DNA of 52,488 bases from a virus. Below the pieces are notes generated by a model. That model did not search any database. It was not told where the DNA came from and worked only from the letters and a program-made list of their open reading frames with translations. Below are positions 40,264-48,301 of this stretch, in pieces. Numbering within the stretch: position 1 is the stretch's first letter; each line of letters begins with the position of its first letter. The stretch covers positions 1 through 52,488 of the IMG/VR virus record IMGVR_UViG_3300050132_000511. The stretch is one strand, 5' to 3'. Position numbers and translations under genes: made by a program.

Positions 40264-42196
40264 CTGGTTCGCGCCTGCCTGCGAACAGCAGCGGCACCGT
40301 TAGAAGTGCTAGCACCACCACCGAGTACTGGTAGCGGTAATCGGGCGCGCCAATCAGCAATGCCAGCGAGGCGGTATTGAGCCAGCTCGGCAACGCGAGA
40401 AGGCAAAGATCGAGCCGGCGCGCCGACGCCGAGAGGAAGATCACCACGCCGGAAAGTAGCAGCAGCGCCCATGCCGGGCGCCAGAACAGCGCGATCCAGC
40501 CGTCGCCCGAACTCCATTCGCGGATGTCCTGGATAGGCGCGACGAGGCCCGGGGCCAGCGAAGATCGCGGGAAGGCGACGTGCTCGAAGTGAGGCAAAGG
40601 CTGGCTTTCGAGTATCGGCAGCACCAATAGTTTAGGTCCGATCGGCAGGATCTTCCAAAGCATGTTGGTCACACAGATCTGGTGCTTGAGCCAGATCGAC
40701 GGCCCGGTCTTGATCAGCCCGAGGGCGATCCTGTTCACCCTTACATAGTCGGCGGCGAGCTTGAGCCGGTCGGTATAATCGTAGAAGAACAGCGCGCCGA
40801 CATGCTGGCAATCGTAGGCGGATTTCCATCGATCGAGCGGCATGACCGTTTCGAGAAAGGCGAGATCGTCGTGCGCCGGCACCACGCCGGCGGAGATGTA
40901 GGCGCCGATGATGTGGACGGCGTTGATGGTGCGGTAGGCGGGATGCAGCTGCATCGACGGGTAGATCGCCATCAGGACACGAAGGCCGGCCACGACGATC
41001 GCGCAGGCGACCGTCAGCGTCGCGGCCCGGCGCCATGCGGTCTTGCGATAGATGATCGCCACGAGCAACGGGAAGATGACGGCGGCCGGCAACGCGTTCT
41101 GGCGCGAGAGGGAAAAGCCAAGTATCGCGGCGCCGATGCCGATGGTGAAGGCCGGTGACCTCAGCGCCCGGCCTTCGGTACGAACCAGGACCAGCGTCAG
41201 CCAAAACAGATAGACGGCGCAAGCCGCGAAAAACACATCCTTCCAGAGAATGACCGCCATCATGAAGTTTGCCGGAAACAGCGGGAGCAGCACCGCGGCC
41301 ACCATCAGGACGGACAGCGGCACGCGCCAGTTCCTGAGTTCAGCCAGCGCAAGCCCGGAGCCGGTCGCGAGCGCGAAGGCCTGGATGGCGACCGGAATCG
41401 CCGGGGTGAAATAAAATCGCGTGGTGGCCCAGACGAAAGCGGAATGAAGCACGGTGTAGGTATCGGGAAAATACCCGAGGTTCACCTCGTTCAATTCGGC
41501 CATCGAATCGGGCGACAGCACGCCTGGCCAGAAAGCCAGAAGCGCCGATCCGTAGATCAGCAGGCTGGGCGCGGCTAGCAGGGGCCAGCTGGAAGTAAAG
41601 ACGGTCGCCCGATCGCTGGGCGTGATCTGTGTGCCGACTCGGTGGATCCAGATCCGGAGCAGAAACACAACGCAGAAAAGGCCGCCGAACACCACCGAGA
41701 AAGATGACCACTGCAGGTTCCCGCTGGTCCAGCCGCCGTCGAGCAGCTCGCGCAGAGGGACGATCCGTTCGCCCTCCTTGTCGGGACCATAGAGGTCGTA
41801 TTCGGACGTCCGTCCGTCGATCGTCAACTGCACGATGCCGGAGCTGAAGTGGCTGGCGAATTTGATGCGCGAACCCGGGCCAAGCTGGCCCTTCCAGGCC
41901 AGCAGTGCCGGCTGGCGCTGATAGGTGAGCACCATCCCGCCCTGGCGCTCCCATCCGCCAGGTGCCTCGGCCGCCTCCATCAAAGCGCGGGCGTCCTCGT
42001 CGTCGCCGAACGCCGAGATCCACACCTCGCTTGCGAGCGCCTTCGGATTTTTTTTCCCGGTCGCCAGAATTTCGACTGTGTGGTCGTTGCTGAATGTATC
42101 CAGCGGCAGGCAGCAAAGAATGATGATGGTCGCCAGGAGCGACTGCAGCGCCAGGACGGCCGCGCGCGGGCGACTAGTTTTTCGCAAGCTATTCAT
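40256..42196 (-). CDS. Large polytopic membrane protein, GtrC-like glycan modifying
   Basis: 646 residues. A signal-like first segment (AVLALQSLLATIIILCCLPL), a beta-type exported domain of about 140 residues (WERQGGMVLTYQRQPALLAW), then about ten membrane segments (for example VVFGGLFCVVFLLRIWIH and LPLFPANFMMAVILWKDVFF). The architecture is that of serotype-converting glucosyltransferases (GtrIV/GtrC type) and other polyprenol-sugar-dependent transferases, in which the periplasmic loops hold the active site. It overlaps the GtrB-like gene by eight bases and depends on it for its donor. The acceptor is unknown; lipopolysaccharide is most likely. Confidence 0.7.
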   Translation of the reverse strand: MNSLRKTSRPRAAVLALQSLLATIIILCCLPLDTFSNDHTVEILATGKKNPKALASEVWISAFGDDEDARALMEAAEAPGGWERQGGMVLTYQRQPALLAWKGQLGPGSRIKFASHFSSGIVQLTIDGRTSEYDLYGPDKEGERIVPLRELLDGGWTSGNLQWSSFSVVFGGLFCVVFLLRIWIHRVGTQITPSDRATVFTSSWPLLAAPSLLIYGSALLAFWPGVLSPDSMAELNEVNLGYFPDTYTVLHSAFVWATTRFYFTPAIPVAIQAFALATGSGLALAELRNWRVPLSVLMVAAVLLPLFPANFMMAVILWKDVFFAACAVYLFWLTLVLVRTEGRALRSPAFTIGIGAAILGFSLSRQNALPAAVIFPLLVAIIYRKTAWRRAATLTVACAIVVAGLRVLMAIYPSMQLHPAYRTINAVHIIGAYISAGVVPAHDDLAFLETVMPLDRWKSAYDCQHVGALFFYDYTDRLKLAADYVRVNRIALGLIKTGPSIWLKHQICVTNMLWKILPIGPKLLVLPILESQPLPHFEHVAFPRSSLAPGLVAPIQDIREWSSGDGWIALFWRPAWALLLLSGVVIFLSASARRLDLCLLALPSWLNTASLALLIGAPDYRYQYSVVVLALLTVPLLFAGRREPVS

Positions 42197-43163
42197 CCGA
42201 CCTCGGACCGGCCTTGTCGAGCAGCGGGTGCAGGGCGTCGCGGGGCACCATATTGACGTCGTAGTTGATGAAAGCGAGCAGCAGCTGGAACCCGGCCAGC
42301 AGCATGATCGCCGACAGCACGATGCTTCCGGTCGGCGCGAGGGTGTCGGCTTCGTAGGCGTGTATCCACGCGACGGCGCCGTAGATCGCGCCGGCTATAA
42401 ACAGCAGGATGCCGAAAACCAGCTCGAGCGAGGCAACGGAGAAGTCTCGAAAAAAATAATTGTAGAAAACCCGCCTCAGAATGTTGTGGGCGTGCCCCCG
42501 CAGAAATGGAAAAAAGACGCGGGTAATCTTCAAGTTGCTGGTCTCGTCGCCGTAGACGGCCTGGATGGGATAGTCGGCGACCTTGGCCCGGTTCAGGCCG
42601 AGGTGGAACAAGAGATCGCTCTCGAAGAAAAACCGCTGGCTGATGCCCTTCGGGTTGAGCAGCCGCGCGATCCGCGCCTCGATCGCGAAAAAGCCGTTGG
42701 TTGGGTCCATGATGTTCCAGTAGCCGCTGGACGCCTTGGTGAGGAACGACAGGCAGAGATTGCCGACCCTGCGCGCGATCGGCATCGAGCGAGAGCTCGA
42801 AGGGAAATAAAACCGGTTGCCCTTCACGAAGTCGGCGCGGCCCGCCAGAATTGGCTTGATCAGATGCGGGATCAGGCTGGTGTCCATCTGCCCGTCGGCA
42901 TCGACCTTGACGATGATATCGGCGCCGAGCCGCAGCGCCTCGTCCATGCCGGCGAGGAAAGCGCCGCCGACGCCGCGATTTTCGGGCAACTTGAGCAGCG
43001 TCACGCTGTTGTCGGAACCGTGCGTCACCTGCAGCGCAGCCGCGGTACCGCAGGGGCAGGCGTCGTCCACGACGATGATCGCATCGACCTGCGCCTTGAG
43101 CCGGCCCACGACTGAGGAGATGGTGTCCGCAGCGCGATACGCTGGAATTACAACGGCAATCAT
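42189..43163 (-). CDS. gtrB: GtrB-like bactoprenol glycosyltransferase (GT2)
   Basis: 324 residues. A GT2 catalytic domain: MIAVVIPAYRAADTISSVVG at the start, IIVVDDACPCGTA, and IIVKVDADGQMDTSLIPHLI, where KVDADGQM carries the metal-binding DxD, as in dolichol/undecaprenol-phosphate glycosyltransferases. Two C-terminal transmembrane segments (LELVFGILLFIAGAIYGAVA and TGSIVLSAIMLLAGFQLLLA) anchor it. It transfers a sugar from a nucleotide donor to undecaprenyl phosphate for the membrane protein encoded just downstream. The ATG 43163 is chosen because it aligns with the GT2 start. Divergent from the methyltransferase at 43238. Confidence 0.8.
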   Translation of the reverse strand: MIAVVIPAYRAADTISSVVGRLKAQVDAIIVVDDACPCGTAAALQVTHGSDNSVTLLKLPENRGVGGAFLAGMDEALRLGADIIVKVDADGQMDTSLIPHLIKPILAGRADFVKGNRFYFPSSSRSMPIARRVGNLCLSFLTKASSGYWNIMDPTNGFFAIEARIARLLNPKGISQRFFFESDLLFHLGLNRAKVADYPIQAVYGDETSNLKITRVFFPFLRGHAHNILRRVFYNYFFRDFSVASLELVFGILLFIAGAIYGAVAWIHAYEADTLAPTGSIVLSAIMLLAGFQLLLAFINYDVNMVPRDALHPLLDKAGPRSDE

Positions 43164-43237
43164 GGTTATTGTTTTCCGGACCAAACGATGCCTAACTGAC
43201 GGGCAACCGTCAGTAAAGCCCTAGATTCGGAGCAACC

Positions 43238-43930
43238 GTGAGTAACGACGTGAATTCGGTGGACGGTCAGGATCTCTGGGCCGATGGGCAGGCGCAGCTC
43301 TACGAAAGCGAGAATTACGGTCCCGGTCTCGCCGGCTATGTGCTGCGAACCAGCCAGGACCTTGTCGAGCGGCCGTTCGGCAGCGACACCGTGTTTCCAA
43401 AGGTGCTGGAGGTCGGAGCGGGATCCGGCGTTCATCTCGACTTTGTCCGGCATTCCTATCAGGAATACGTTCTCAGCGATTCCAGCGACGCGATGCTGGC
43501 ACAGCTCGCGCCGCGCGCGGCCGGCAACGGCGCGATCAGAATCGCAAAACAGAGTGCTGCGGCGCTGACCTATCCCGACGCATCGTTCGACCGGCTGATT
43601 GCCGCGCACGTGCTCGAGCACATCGTCCATCCGGAGTTGATCGTCGCCGAGTGGGCGCGGGTGGTGAAGCCGGGCGGCGTGCTCTCGATCGTGCTGCCCT
43701 GCGATCCCGGTCTGGCCTGGCGAATGGGGCGCTATCTGGGGCCGCGGCGCCGGGCATTGAAGCGCGGGCTCGACTACGACTACGTCATGGCGATGGAGCA
43801 TGTGAACTCGATCACCAATCTGACCGCGATTATCGGGCATTTCTTCCCGAAGCGGACCGAATATTGGTGGCCGCTTCGCCTGCCGTCGACCGACCTCAAT
43901 CTGATCTACGCCGTCAATATCCAGGTCTGA
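43238..43930 (+). CDS. SAM-dependent class I methyltransferase
   Basis: 230 residues, GTG start with GGAG six bases before. The Rossmann motif I is KVLEVGAGSGVHLDFVRHSY, then AALTYPDASFDRLIAAHVLE (motif with H-V-LEH) and VKPGGVLSIVLPCDPGLAWR, typical of Methyltransf_11-type enzymes for small molecules or sugars. It is divergent from the gtrB-like gene by 74 bases. It could methylate a sugar or lipid in the same modification pathway. A possible -10 box TAGATT is at 43222-43227. Confidence 0.8.
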   Translation: MSNDVNSVDGQDLWADGQAQLYESENYGPGLAGYVLRTSQDLVERPFGSDTVFPKVLEVGAGSGVHLDFVRHSYQEYVLSDSSDAMLAQLAPRAAGNGAIRIAKQSAAALTYPDASFDRLIAAHVLEHIVHPELIVAEWARVVKPGGVLSIVLPCDPGLAWRMGRYLGPRRRALKRGLDYDYVMAMEHVNSITNLTAIIGHFFPKRTEYWWPLRLPSTDLNLIYAVNIQV

Positions 43931-43939
43931 GCGAGCGCC

Positions 43940-44371
43940 ATGTCCAAAAGTACGGTTTTAAGACGCACAGGTTTGACGCTCGGCGGCCTGGCGTTCGTGC
44001 TGATCTGCTTTTTCGGCACGCTCTTCGTGCTGAACCGCTACGACGCTGCGCAGCGCGACGAGCAGCGCGCCGCGCACGCCAGGCTTCTCAAGACGGCGCT
44101 GGAAAAGTACCACGCCACGCGGAACGCCTATCCGTTGTTCGACAATAACCAGGTCGACGATCTGAAGGCAGCGCTTGTCGGCGGTGGTTATCTCAGTGCC
44201 ATTCCCGCCGATCCGTTGCGGTCGGCCGGGGGGGCTCAATACCGCTACGCCTCGAACGGCTCGAACGTCTATGGGCTGCTGATCACGCTGGAGCGCAGCG
44301 GACCATGCATCACGGGCGTCGGTACCGCCGGCACCGGCATGTGGCAGCAGCCGCCGGACTGCCCCTTCTAA
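43940..44371 (+). CDS. Pseudopilin-like membrane protein
   Basis: 143 residues. Basic N-terminus, one membrane segment (LGGLAFVLICFFGTLFVLNR, about 13-32), then a long helix (AQRDEQRAAHARLLKTALEK) and a small periplasmic domain with the T2SG-like pattern KYHATRNAYPLFDNNQ, IPADPLRSAGGAQYRYASNG. This resembles GspG/PilA-type pseudopilins, although the prepilin-peptidase site with the Gly-Phe/Glu motif is not seen. Two cysteines near the C-terminus may form a disulfide. Ten bases after the methyltransferase gene, so cotranscribed with it. Why a prophage should carry it is unclear. Confidence 0.65.
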   Translation: MSKSTVLRRTGLTLGGLAFVLICFFGTLFVLNRYDAAQRDEQRAAHARLLKTALEKYHATRNAYPLFDNNQVDDLKAALVGGGYLSAIPADPLRSAGGAQYRYASNGSNVYGLLITLERSGPCITGVGTAGTGMWQQPPDCPF

Positions 44372-44476
44372 AGCACCAAGCGATCATCTCCCACTGAGCC
44401 CCGACGTCGGCCATCGGCTGGCGCGGCGCTTTGCGCTGTCTCAAGACCACCCCGCAAACTCTGAAAGGGATCCACC

Positions 44477-44797
44477 ATGGACATCTTCTCGATCGCCGCC
44501 GGCGCCGCCGGCGTCGGCGTTGTCTATTTCCTCTATCTCGCCGGCACCAAGGGCCTGCCGGCCGCGCTCGCCTGGGCCAAAGCGAAGTGGAACGCCGGCA
44601 AGGCCGACTTCGCAGCACTGCAGGGCGACGTGCAGGGCCTCAGCGGCAAGGTGACCGCGCTCGAGACCGGCGCGATCGCCGAGCTGAAAGGCACGGTGGC
44701 GGCCGTGCAGGCTGATGTCGCGAAGCTGAAGGCCGCGGCGCCGCCCGCCTTCCTTGGCGCCAGCCAGGCGCCGGCACTCGCGCCGGCTAACGGCTGA
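44477..44797 (+). CDS. Membrane protein with coiled coil at start of lysis cassette
   Basis: 106 residues with AAGGGA upstream of the ATG. One N-terminal transmembrane segment (IFSIAAGAAGVGVVYFLYLA), then a coiled coil (GDVQGLSGKVTALETGAIAE) and an Ala/Pro tail. Position before the endolysin (TGATG overlap) fits a holin-associated role, although the single segment and long tail are not typical for a holin. Function not assigned. Confidence 0.65.
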   Translation: MDIFSIAAGAAGVGVVYFLYLAGTKGLPAALAWAKAKWNAGKADFAALQGDVQGLSGKVTALETGAIAELKGTVAAVQADVAKLKAAAPPAFLGASQAPALAPANG

Positions 44798-45615
44798 TGC
44801 GCAGCTTCAGCGCCGCCGCGCGCCAGCGGCTGACGGAGCCGTGGGAGGAATTCGTACCCTACGTCTACGACGACAAGGTGCCGAAGGTGCACGGCCGTTA
44901 CCCGGAATGGGACGGCGGGCCGGTCAGGGGCACGCTGACGATCGGCACCGGCCACACCAGCGCCGCCGGCCTCCCTGCGATCGTGCAGGGGATGCGGATC
45001 ACGAAGGCGGAGGGCAGCGAGATCCTGTCGCGGGATCTCGCGCCGTGCGTCAACGCGGTCAACCGACTGCTCAAGGTCGAGGTGACGCAGCACCAGTTCG
45101 ACATGCTGGTGGATACGCACTTCAATTGCCCGGTGGCGGCTGTCGCGGCGATCAAGCTCTACAACGCCGGCAAGCCCGAGGCGGTGCCGGCGAAGCTCCT
45201 GCAGTACACCTTCTCCAGGGGCGAGCACATGAACGGCCTGACCAACCGGCGCAACGCCGAGATCGCCTGGGGCAACACCCCGGACGAATTCGAGGCTCCG
45301 CCGGCGCCGAATCCGGACGTGGTGTTCTGCCCCAAGGCCGAGCGCAACCCGCCGCCGAAGCGGATGGCGCAGTCGAAGCAGGGCACCGCGGCCTTGACGC
45401 TCGGGAGCGGCGCGATCGCCGCGGCCGCGCAATCGGCCAACGCGGCGCTGGAGCCGCTGAAGCAGGTCAAGGGGTCGCTCGACGAGCTCGGCGTGTTCGA
45501 CCACCTGGCGCTGCTGGCACACAATCCGACGGTGCTGGCTTGTGCGCTCGCGGTCGGCCTCTGCGCCTTCATCTGGTTCGACCGCTACAACAAGCTGGTG
45601 AACGACCATGTTTGA
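44797..45615 (+). CDS. Endolysin, T4-type lysozyme with C-terminal membrane segment
   Basis: 272 residues. The N-terminal about 160 residues are a GH24 muramidase: EPWEEFVPYVYDD with the catalytic Glu, then GTLTIGTGHTSAAGLPAI with the Thr of the active site (TIGxGHT), and QHQFDMLVDTHFNCPVAAVA, NRRNAEIAWG. The C-terminal about 100 residues are a Pro-rich linker, a helix and a transmembrane segment (PTVLACALAVGLCAFIWF, about 248-265). No signal or SAR segment is found at the N-terminus. It degrades peptidoglycan at lysis. The membrane tail is unusual, see findings. Confidence 0.85.
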   Translation: MRSFSAAARQRLTEPWEEFVPYVYDDKVPKVHGRYPEWDGGPVRGTLTIGTGHTSAAGLPAIVQGMRITKAEGSEILSRDLAPCVNAVNRLLKVEVTQHQFDMLVDTHFNCPVAAVAAIKLYNAGKPEAVPAKLLQYTFSRGEHMNGLTNRRNAEIAWGNTPDEFEAPPAPNPDVVFCPKAERNPPPKRMAQSKQGTAALTLGSGAIAAAAQSANAALEPLKQVKGSLDELGVFDHLALLAHNPTVLACALAVGLCAFIWFDRYNKLVNDHV

Positions 45616-46060
45616 GGGCCTGCAGGATCTCGCCGCGGCATGGCGCACCATCCTCCACATCTCGGAATGGAGCGGGCTTTCCGTCGGCGCGCTCGCCGCC
45701 GGCGCCGGCCTGGTCTACTTGCGGCCGGCGCTGCTCAAGCCGGTGATATTCGGCGCCGTCGGGGTAGGGCTGCTCTATCTCGGCGTGATCCACGGCGACC
45801 GGGTCGGCCGCGCCGACGTCAATGCGCAATGGGCCGACGCGCGCAAGGCGGCGATCAAGGCCGACCAGGAACGCGACGCCATGATCGAGCAGAAGCTCGA
45901 GGCGAAATACCAACCCCAGCTCGCGGATCTGCAGAAGCAGGCCGACGCGCGCAAGGCGAGGGCCGAGGCCAATGAACGCAAGATCGCATCTGTTTCGAGG
46001 GGCCAGCCTGGCCGCTGTCTGCTCGGGGCTGCTGCTGACCGGGTGCACGTCGGACGGTAA
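45608..46060 (+). CDS. Rz: Inner membrane spanin (Rz-like)
   Basis: 150 residues, overlapping the endolysin by eight bases. Two hydrophobic segments (SGLSVGALAAGAGLVYLRPA, then VIFGAVGVGLLYLGVIHGDR) are followed by a long charged coiled coil (ADVNAQWADARKAAIKADQE) as in Rz proteins, although Rz usually has one membrane segment. The gene contains the start of the Rz1-like lipoprotein in another frame, the classical overlapping arrangement, which supports the assignment. It bridges inner to outer membrane with the lipoprotein partner. Confidence 0.75.
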   Translation: MFEGLQDLAAAWRTILHISEWSGLSVGALAAGAGLVYLRPALLKPVIFGAVGVGLLYLGVIHGDRVGRADVNAQWADARKAAIKADQERDAMIEQKLEAKYQPQLADLQKQADARKARAEANERKIASVSRGQPGRCLLGAAADRVHVGR

Positions 46061-46298
46061 GCTCGCCAGCTTCTCGGCCGGCGACGACGGCAAGACCGCC
46101 GTCACCTTGCCGTCGATCTGCGAGGCTTTCCTGCAGCCGGTACCGGTGACCAAAGAGACGCCAAAGAGCGACGCGATCGCGGCCTATACCCGCGCCGCCG
46201 ACGAGCGCGACCAGGCCAACGACCGCCTGATCGTCGGCGGCTATTGCGTCCGCGACCAGCGGGCGAGCTATTCCGGAACGAAGGACAAACCGAAATGA
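45972..46298 (+). CDS. Rz1: Outer membrane spanin lipoprotein (Rz1-like)
   Basis: 108 residues, starting 88 bases before the Rz stop in another frame. A lipoprotein signal peptide ends in LLLTGC (Cys25), a canonical lipobox, so the mature protein is lipidated and outer-membrane-bound. It is longer than lambda Rz1 and has two more cysteines; the C-terminal part resembles Rz1 homologues of phages with partly embedded genes (IVGGYCVRDQRASY). Together with the Rz-like protein it fuses the membranes at lysis. Confidence 0.75.
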   Translation: MNARSHLFRGASLAAVCSGLLLTGCTSDGKLASFSAGDDGKTAVTLPSICEAFLQPVPVTKETPKSDAIAAYTRAADERDQANDRLIVGGYCVRDQRASYSGTKDKPK

Positions 46299-46561
46299 CC
46301 GTGACCCCGATGCAGCGCCGCGGCATCGCCGATCGCCTCGTCGCGCTCGAAAGCCGCGCCGACGGCCATGACCGGCTGCACGCCGAGAAGATCAGCCCGA
46401 TGGTCGACCAGGTCGACGAGCTGTACAAGCTGCTGACCAAGTGGCGCAACATCAACTGGTTCCTCGTCAAGGTGGTCGGCTGGGGCGCCGGCGCCCTCGG
46501 CTTCATCGCCGTGGTGGTGACGATCGCCGCCGGCGTGACGCGGCTGGTTACCGGGCATTAA
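46295..46561 (+). CDS. XhlA/DUF1515-like membrane protein, candidate holin
   Basis: 88 residues, ATGA overlap with the Rz1-like gene. An N-terminal helical coil (IADRLVALESRADGHDRLHA) with a heptad pattern precedes one C-terminal membrane segment (VVGWGAGALGFIAVVVTIAA). This topology is that of XhlA-type holin-associated proteins and rhizobial phage proteins. It is the last gene before the terminator at 46594. With 44477 it is the best candidate for holin function. Confidence 0.65.
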   Translation: MTVTPMQRRGIADRLVALESRADGHDRLHAEKISPMVDQVDELYKLLTKWRNINWFLVKVVGWGAGALGFIAVVVTIAAGVTRLVTGH

Positions 46562-46593
46562 GCGGCAATAGCCACCTAATCCACCCATCGGAC

Positions 46594-46625
46594 CGCCCGC
46601 CGGCACCAGCCGGCGGCGGGTCTTT
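46594..46625 (+). terminator. Terminator of the lysis cassette
   Basis: CCCGCCGGC pairs with GCCGGCGGCGGG around ACCA and is followed by TCTTTTG. The stem is very GC-rich with a short T-run; a typical strong terminator separating the lysis genes from the independent unit at 46685. Confidence 0.75.
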
Positions 46626-46631
46626 TGCCGT

Positions 46632-46659
46632 TTGCGCCGATTCGCAAATCGCCTAGATT
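46632..46659 (+). promoter_or_regulatory. Possible promoter for the 46685 gene
   Basis: TTGCGC (46632-46637) and TAGATT (46654-46659) are spaced by 16 bases and lie just after a terminator and before a gene with its own strong ribosome binding site. The same CTAGATTCG context occurs before the methyltransferase gene at 43221. Boxes are not perfect. Confidence 0.45.
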
Positions 46660-46684
46660 CGAAGTCCCAACAAAGGAGGACACC

Positions 46685-46906
46685 ATGCCGACCCAGATCG
46701 TGATGGACCATAGCGGCGACAGCCGCCACCAATTCGACGCCGGCGACGCGACCGCCGTGAAGGAAGCCGAGGAACGTTTCAAGGAGTTGACGGGCGCGGG
46801 TTTCACGGCAGCGGAGCGAAGCGGCAATGGCGAAGCGACCGTCACGCGCAGCTTCAACAAGGAAGCCGAAGAGACGCTGTTCTTCCCGCGCCTCAAGGGC
46901 GGCTAG
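46685..46906 (+). CDS. Small protein of the rhizobial host/phage type
   Basis: 73 residues with a strong ribosome binding site (AAAGGAGG). PTQIVMDHSGDSRHQFDAGD, then VKEAEERFKELTGAGFTAAE and SFNKEAEETLFFPRLKGG: a small alpha/beta protein of the type found frequently in Bradyrhizobium genomes, of unknown function. It follows a terminator and a promoter-like sequence, so it probably starts a transcript of its own, perhaps expressed in the lysogen (a moron). Confidence 0.75.
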   Translation: MPTQIVMDHSGDSRHQFDAGDATAVKEAEERFKELTGAGFTAAERSGNGEATVTRSFNKEAEETLFFPRLKGG

Positions 46907-46916
46907 TCCCGCGGCC

Positions 46917-47966
46917 GTGGATCCGATCTCGGCGGCGTTCACCGGCCTGACACTCTCGCAGCTGACTGCGGATCTGCGGACGACGCCGCGGTCGGCATTC
47001 GATCCGCGCCACTTTCGCGCCCTCCTCAACGCTACATTTTACCGCCTTAGGGCCGAGATGGGTCACAACTATCGGCCCGGAAGCGCGCCTCCGTGTCGGC
47101 TGTTCGAACTGCACGTCAGCGCCGTCGACTACGAGATCGAACTTTATTGCCGCCTTTACGACGATCGCAGGCTGCGAGTGCCGCTAACGCCCAATGTCGA
47201 CGGGCGGCATCTGGACCATGTCGGATTCGTCAGGATCTGCCAGCTGTTCTGGGACAGGCAGGCCGAGGCCTTCGAACGCGACTACCGCCTATCGTTCGAC
47301 TGGCGCGACGACGTCGAGCTGCGCAACCGGATTGAGGATGCCAGTCGCGGCCTGCCGCCAAGGCCGGCGATATACGATGCGCCCGTCTTCAGCGGGATCG
47401 ATATGGCCGCGGATGAAAGTTGCACCATCGTACAGCGGGTAAGCTTACTGACCGGTGCGAGCGAGCAAGTCGCCATGACGGCAACGCAGGTGCGAGCGAT
47501 GGAGACTGAGATCTGGCGAGGCATCCCCGATGCGATTTATCATGGCGATGATCGTCGTGAGGCCAAACGGCGTGACGCCGAGGCGCGAGGCCTCAAGCTG
47601 CTGAAGGAATGGCTGTCCCCGGCGCAGCTCGCGCAGTTCGAACAGCAGGGCTATTTCGATGTAACCGCCGGCGACAGCGGCAAGCACTACCGGATTCACA
47701 ACGGCACCGTGCAGAACGTCTATGAGCTCGACGCGCAGGGCGAGCAGATCTGCGGCTGGTGCTTCGCGCCGGCCGGCGGCCTGGTGGCCGGTGACGTCAT
47801 GCTGGCGCAGAAGGTGGCACTGGAAACCGACGAGCGCGGCGCGCTGCTGGTGGCGAACCGGTTCGACGATTGGCGCGGTATCGCGCCGGGTGGATTCTAC
47901 GGCCGCTCGCCCGGCATGGTCTATATCGACGAGATGGCCCAAATCGACCTGCGGCCGGTGCGATGA
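46917..47966 (+). CDS. Protein with conserved rhizobial C-terminal domain
   Basis: 349 residues from GTG 46917; the ribosome binding site is weak. The N-terminal half (TGLTLSQLTADLRTTPRSAF and onwards) is of unknown fold. The C-terminal part (KLLKEWLSPAQLAQFEQQGY, then FDVTAGDSGKHYRIHNGTVQ, VYELDAQGEQICGWCFAPAG and GDVMLAQKVALETDERGALL) is a conserved domain that I remember from small Bradyrhizobium proteins of unknown function. The two-cysteine CGWC pair and the domain length (about 100 residues) are typical. It follows the 73-residue gene by 10 bases. Confidence 0.7.
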   Translation: MDPISAAFTGLTLSQLTADLRTTPRSAFDPRHFRALLNATFYRLRAEMGHNYRPGSAPPCRLFELHVSAVDYEIELYCRLYDDRRLRVPLTPNVDGRHLDHVGFVRICQLFWDRQAEAFERDYRLSFDWRDDVELRNRIEDASRGLPPRPAIYDAPVFSGIDMAADESCTIVQRVSLLTGASEQVAMTATQVRAMETEIWRGIPDAIYHGDDRREAKRRDAEARGLKLLKEWLSPAQLAQFEQQGYFDVTAGDSGKHYRIHNGTVQNVYELDAQGEQICGWCFAPAGGLVAGDVMLAQKVALETDERGALLVANRFDDWRGIAPGGFYGRSPGMVYIDEMAQIDLRPVR

Positions 47967-48199
47967 ATTACGTCTACCTAACGCCGCTGGATACGCAGCG
48001 CGAGTTTCTCCGAGGCGATTGGGGCGAGGCCATGGTCAGGGAGCCAGATCCGGTGCCGCGGCTGCCGCGCCAGCTGCGCTCACCTCGCATCGATCCGAAC
48101 TCGTGGATGGCGGGCTGGGGCGGTCTCGGAAGAGATCTGGCGGCAGAAGCTCAAGGCTTGACGTCGCGAGCAGCTCGGCGCCGGCACCGGCGATCTTGA
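47963..48199 (+). CDS. Hypothetical protein, last plus-strand gene
   Basis: 78 residues, ATGA overlap with the previous gene. MNYVYLTPLDTQREFLRGDW at the start; an Arg-rich C-terminus (TSRAARRRHRRS) that may be an out-of-frame tail if the original gene is truncated. No family identified. It ends about 100 bases before the convergent Gp49-like gene. Confidence 0.55.
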   Translation: MNYVYLTPLDTQREFLRGDWGEAMVREPDPVPRLPRQLRSPRIDPNSWMAGWGGLGRDLAAEAQGLTSRAARRRHRRS

Positions 48200-48301
48200 C
48201 GATCGCTTTGGTGATACCGCACGCTGCGCGGTCCTCCAGCGTGCCGGAGATCCAGCCCTCACGGCCGCGATAGACGCCGCGCAGGATTCGGACGTCGGTT
48301 C

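Noticed and set aside
48200-48301. Possible gene or terminator between the convergent 3' ends
   Set aside because: No ribosome binding site, no plausible frame and no clear hairpin with T-run.
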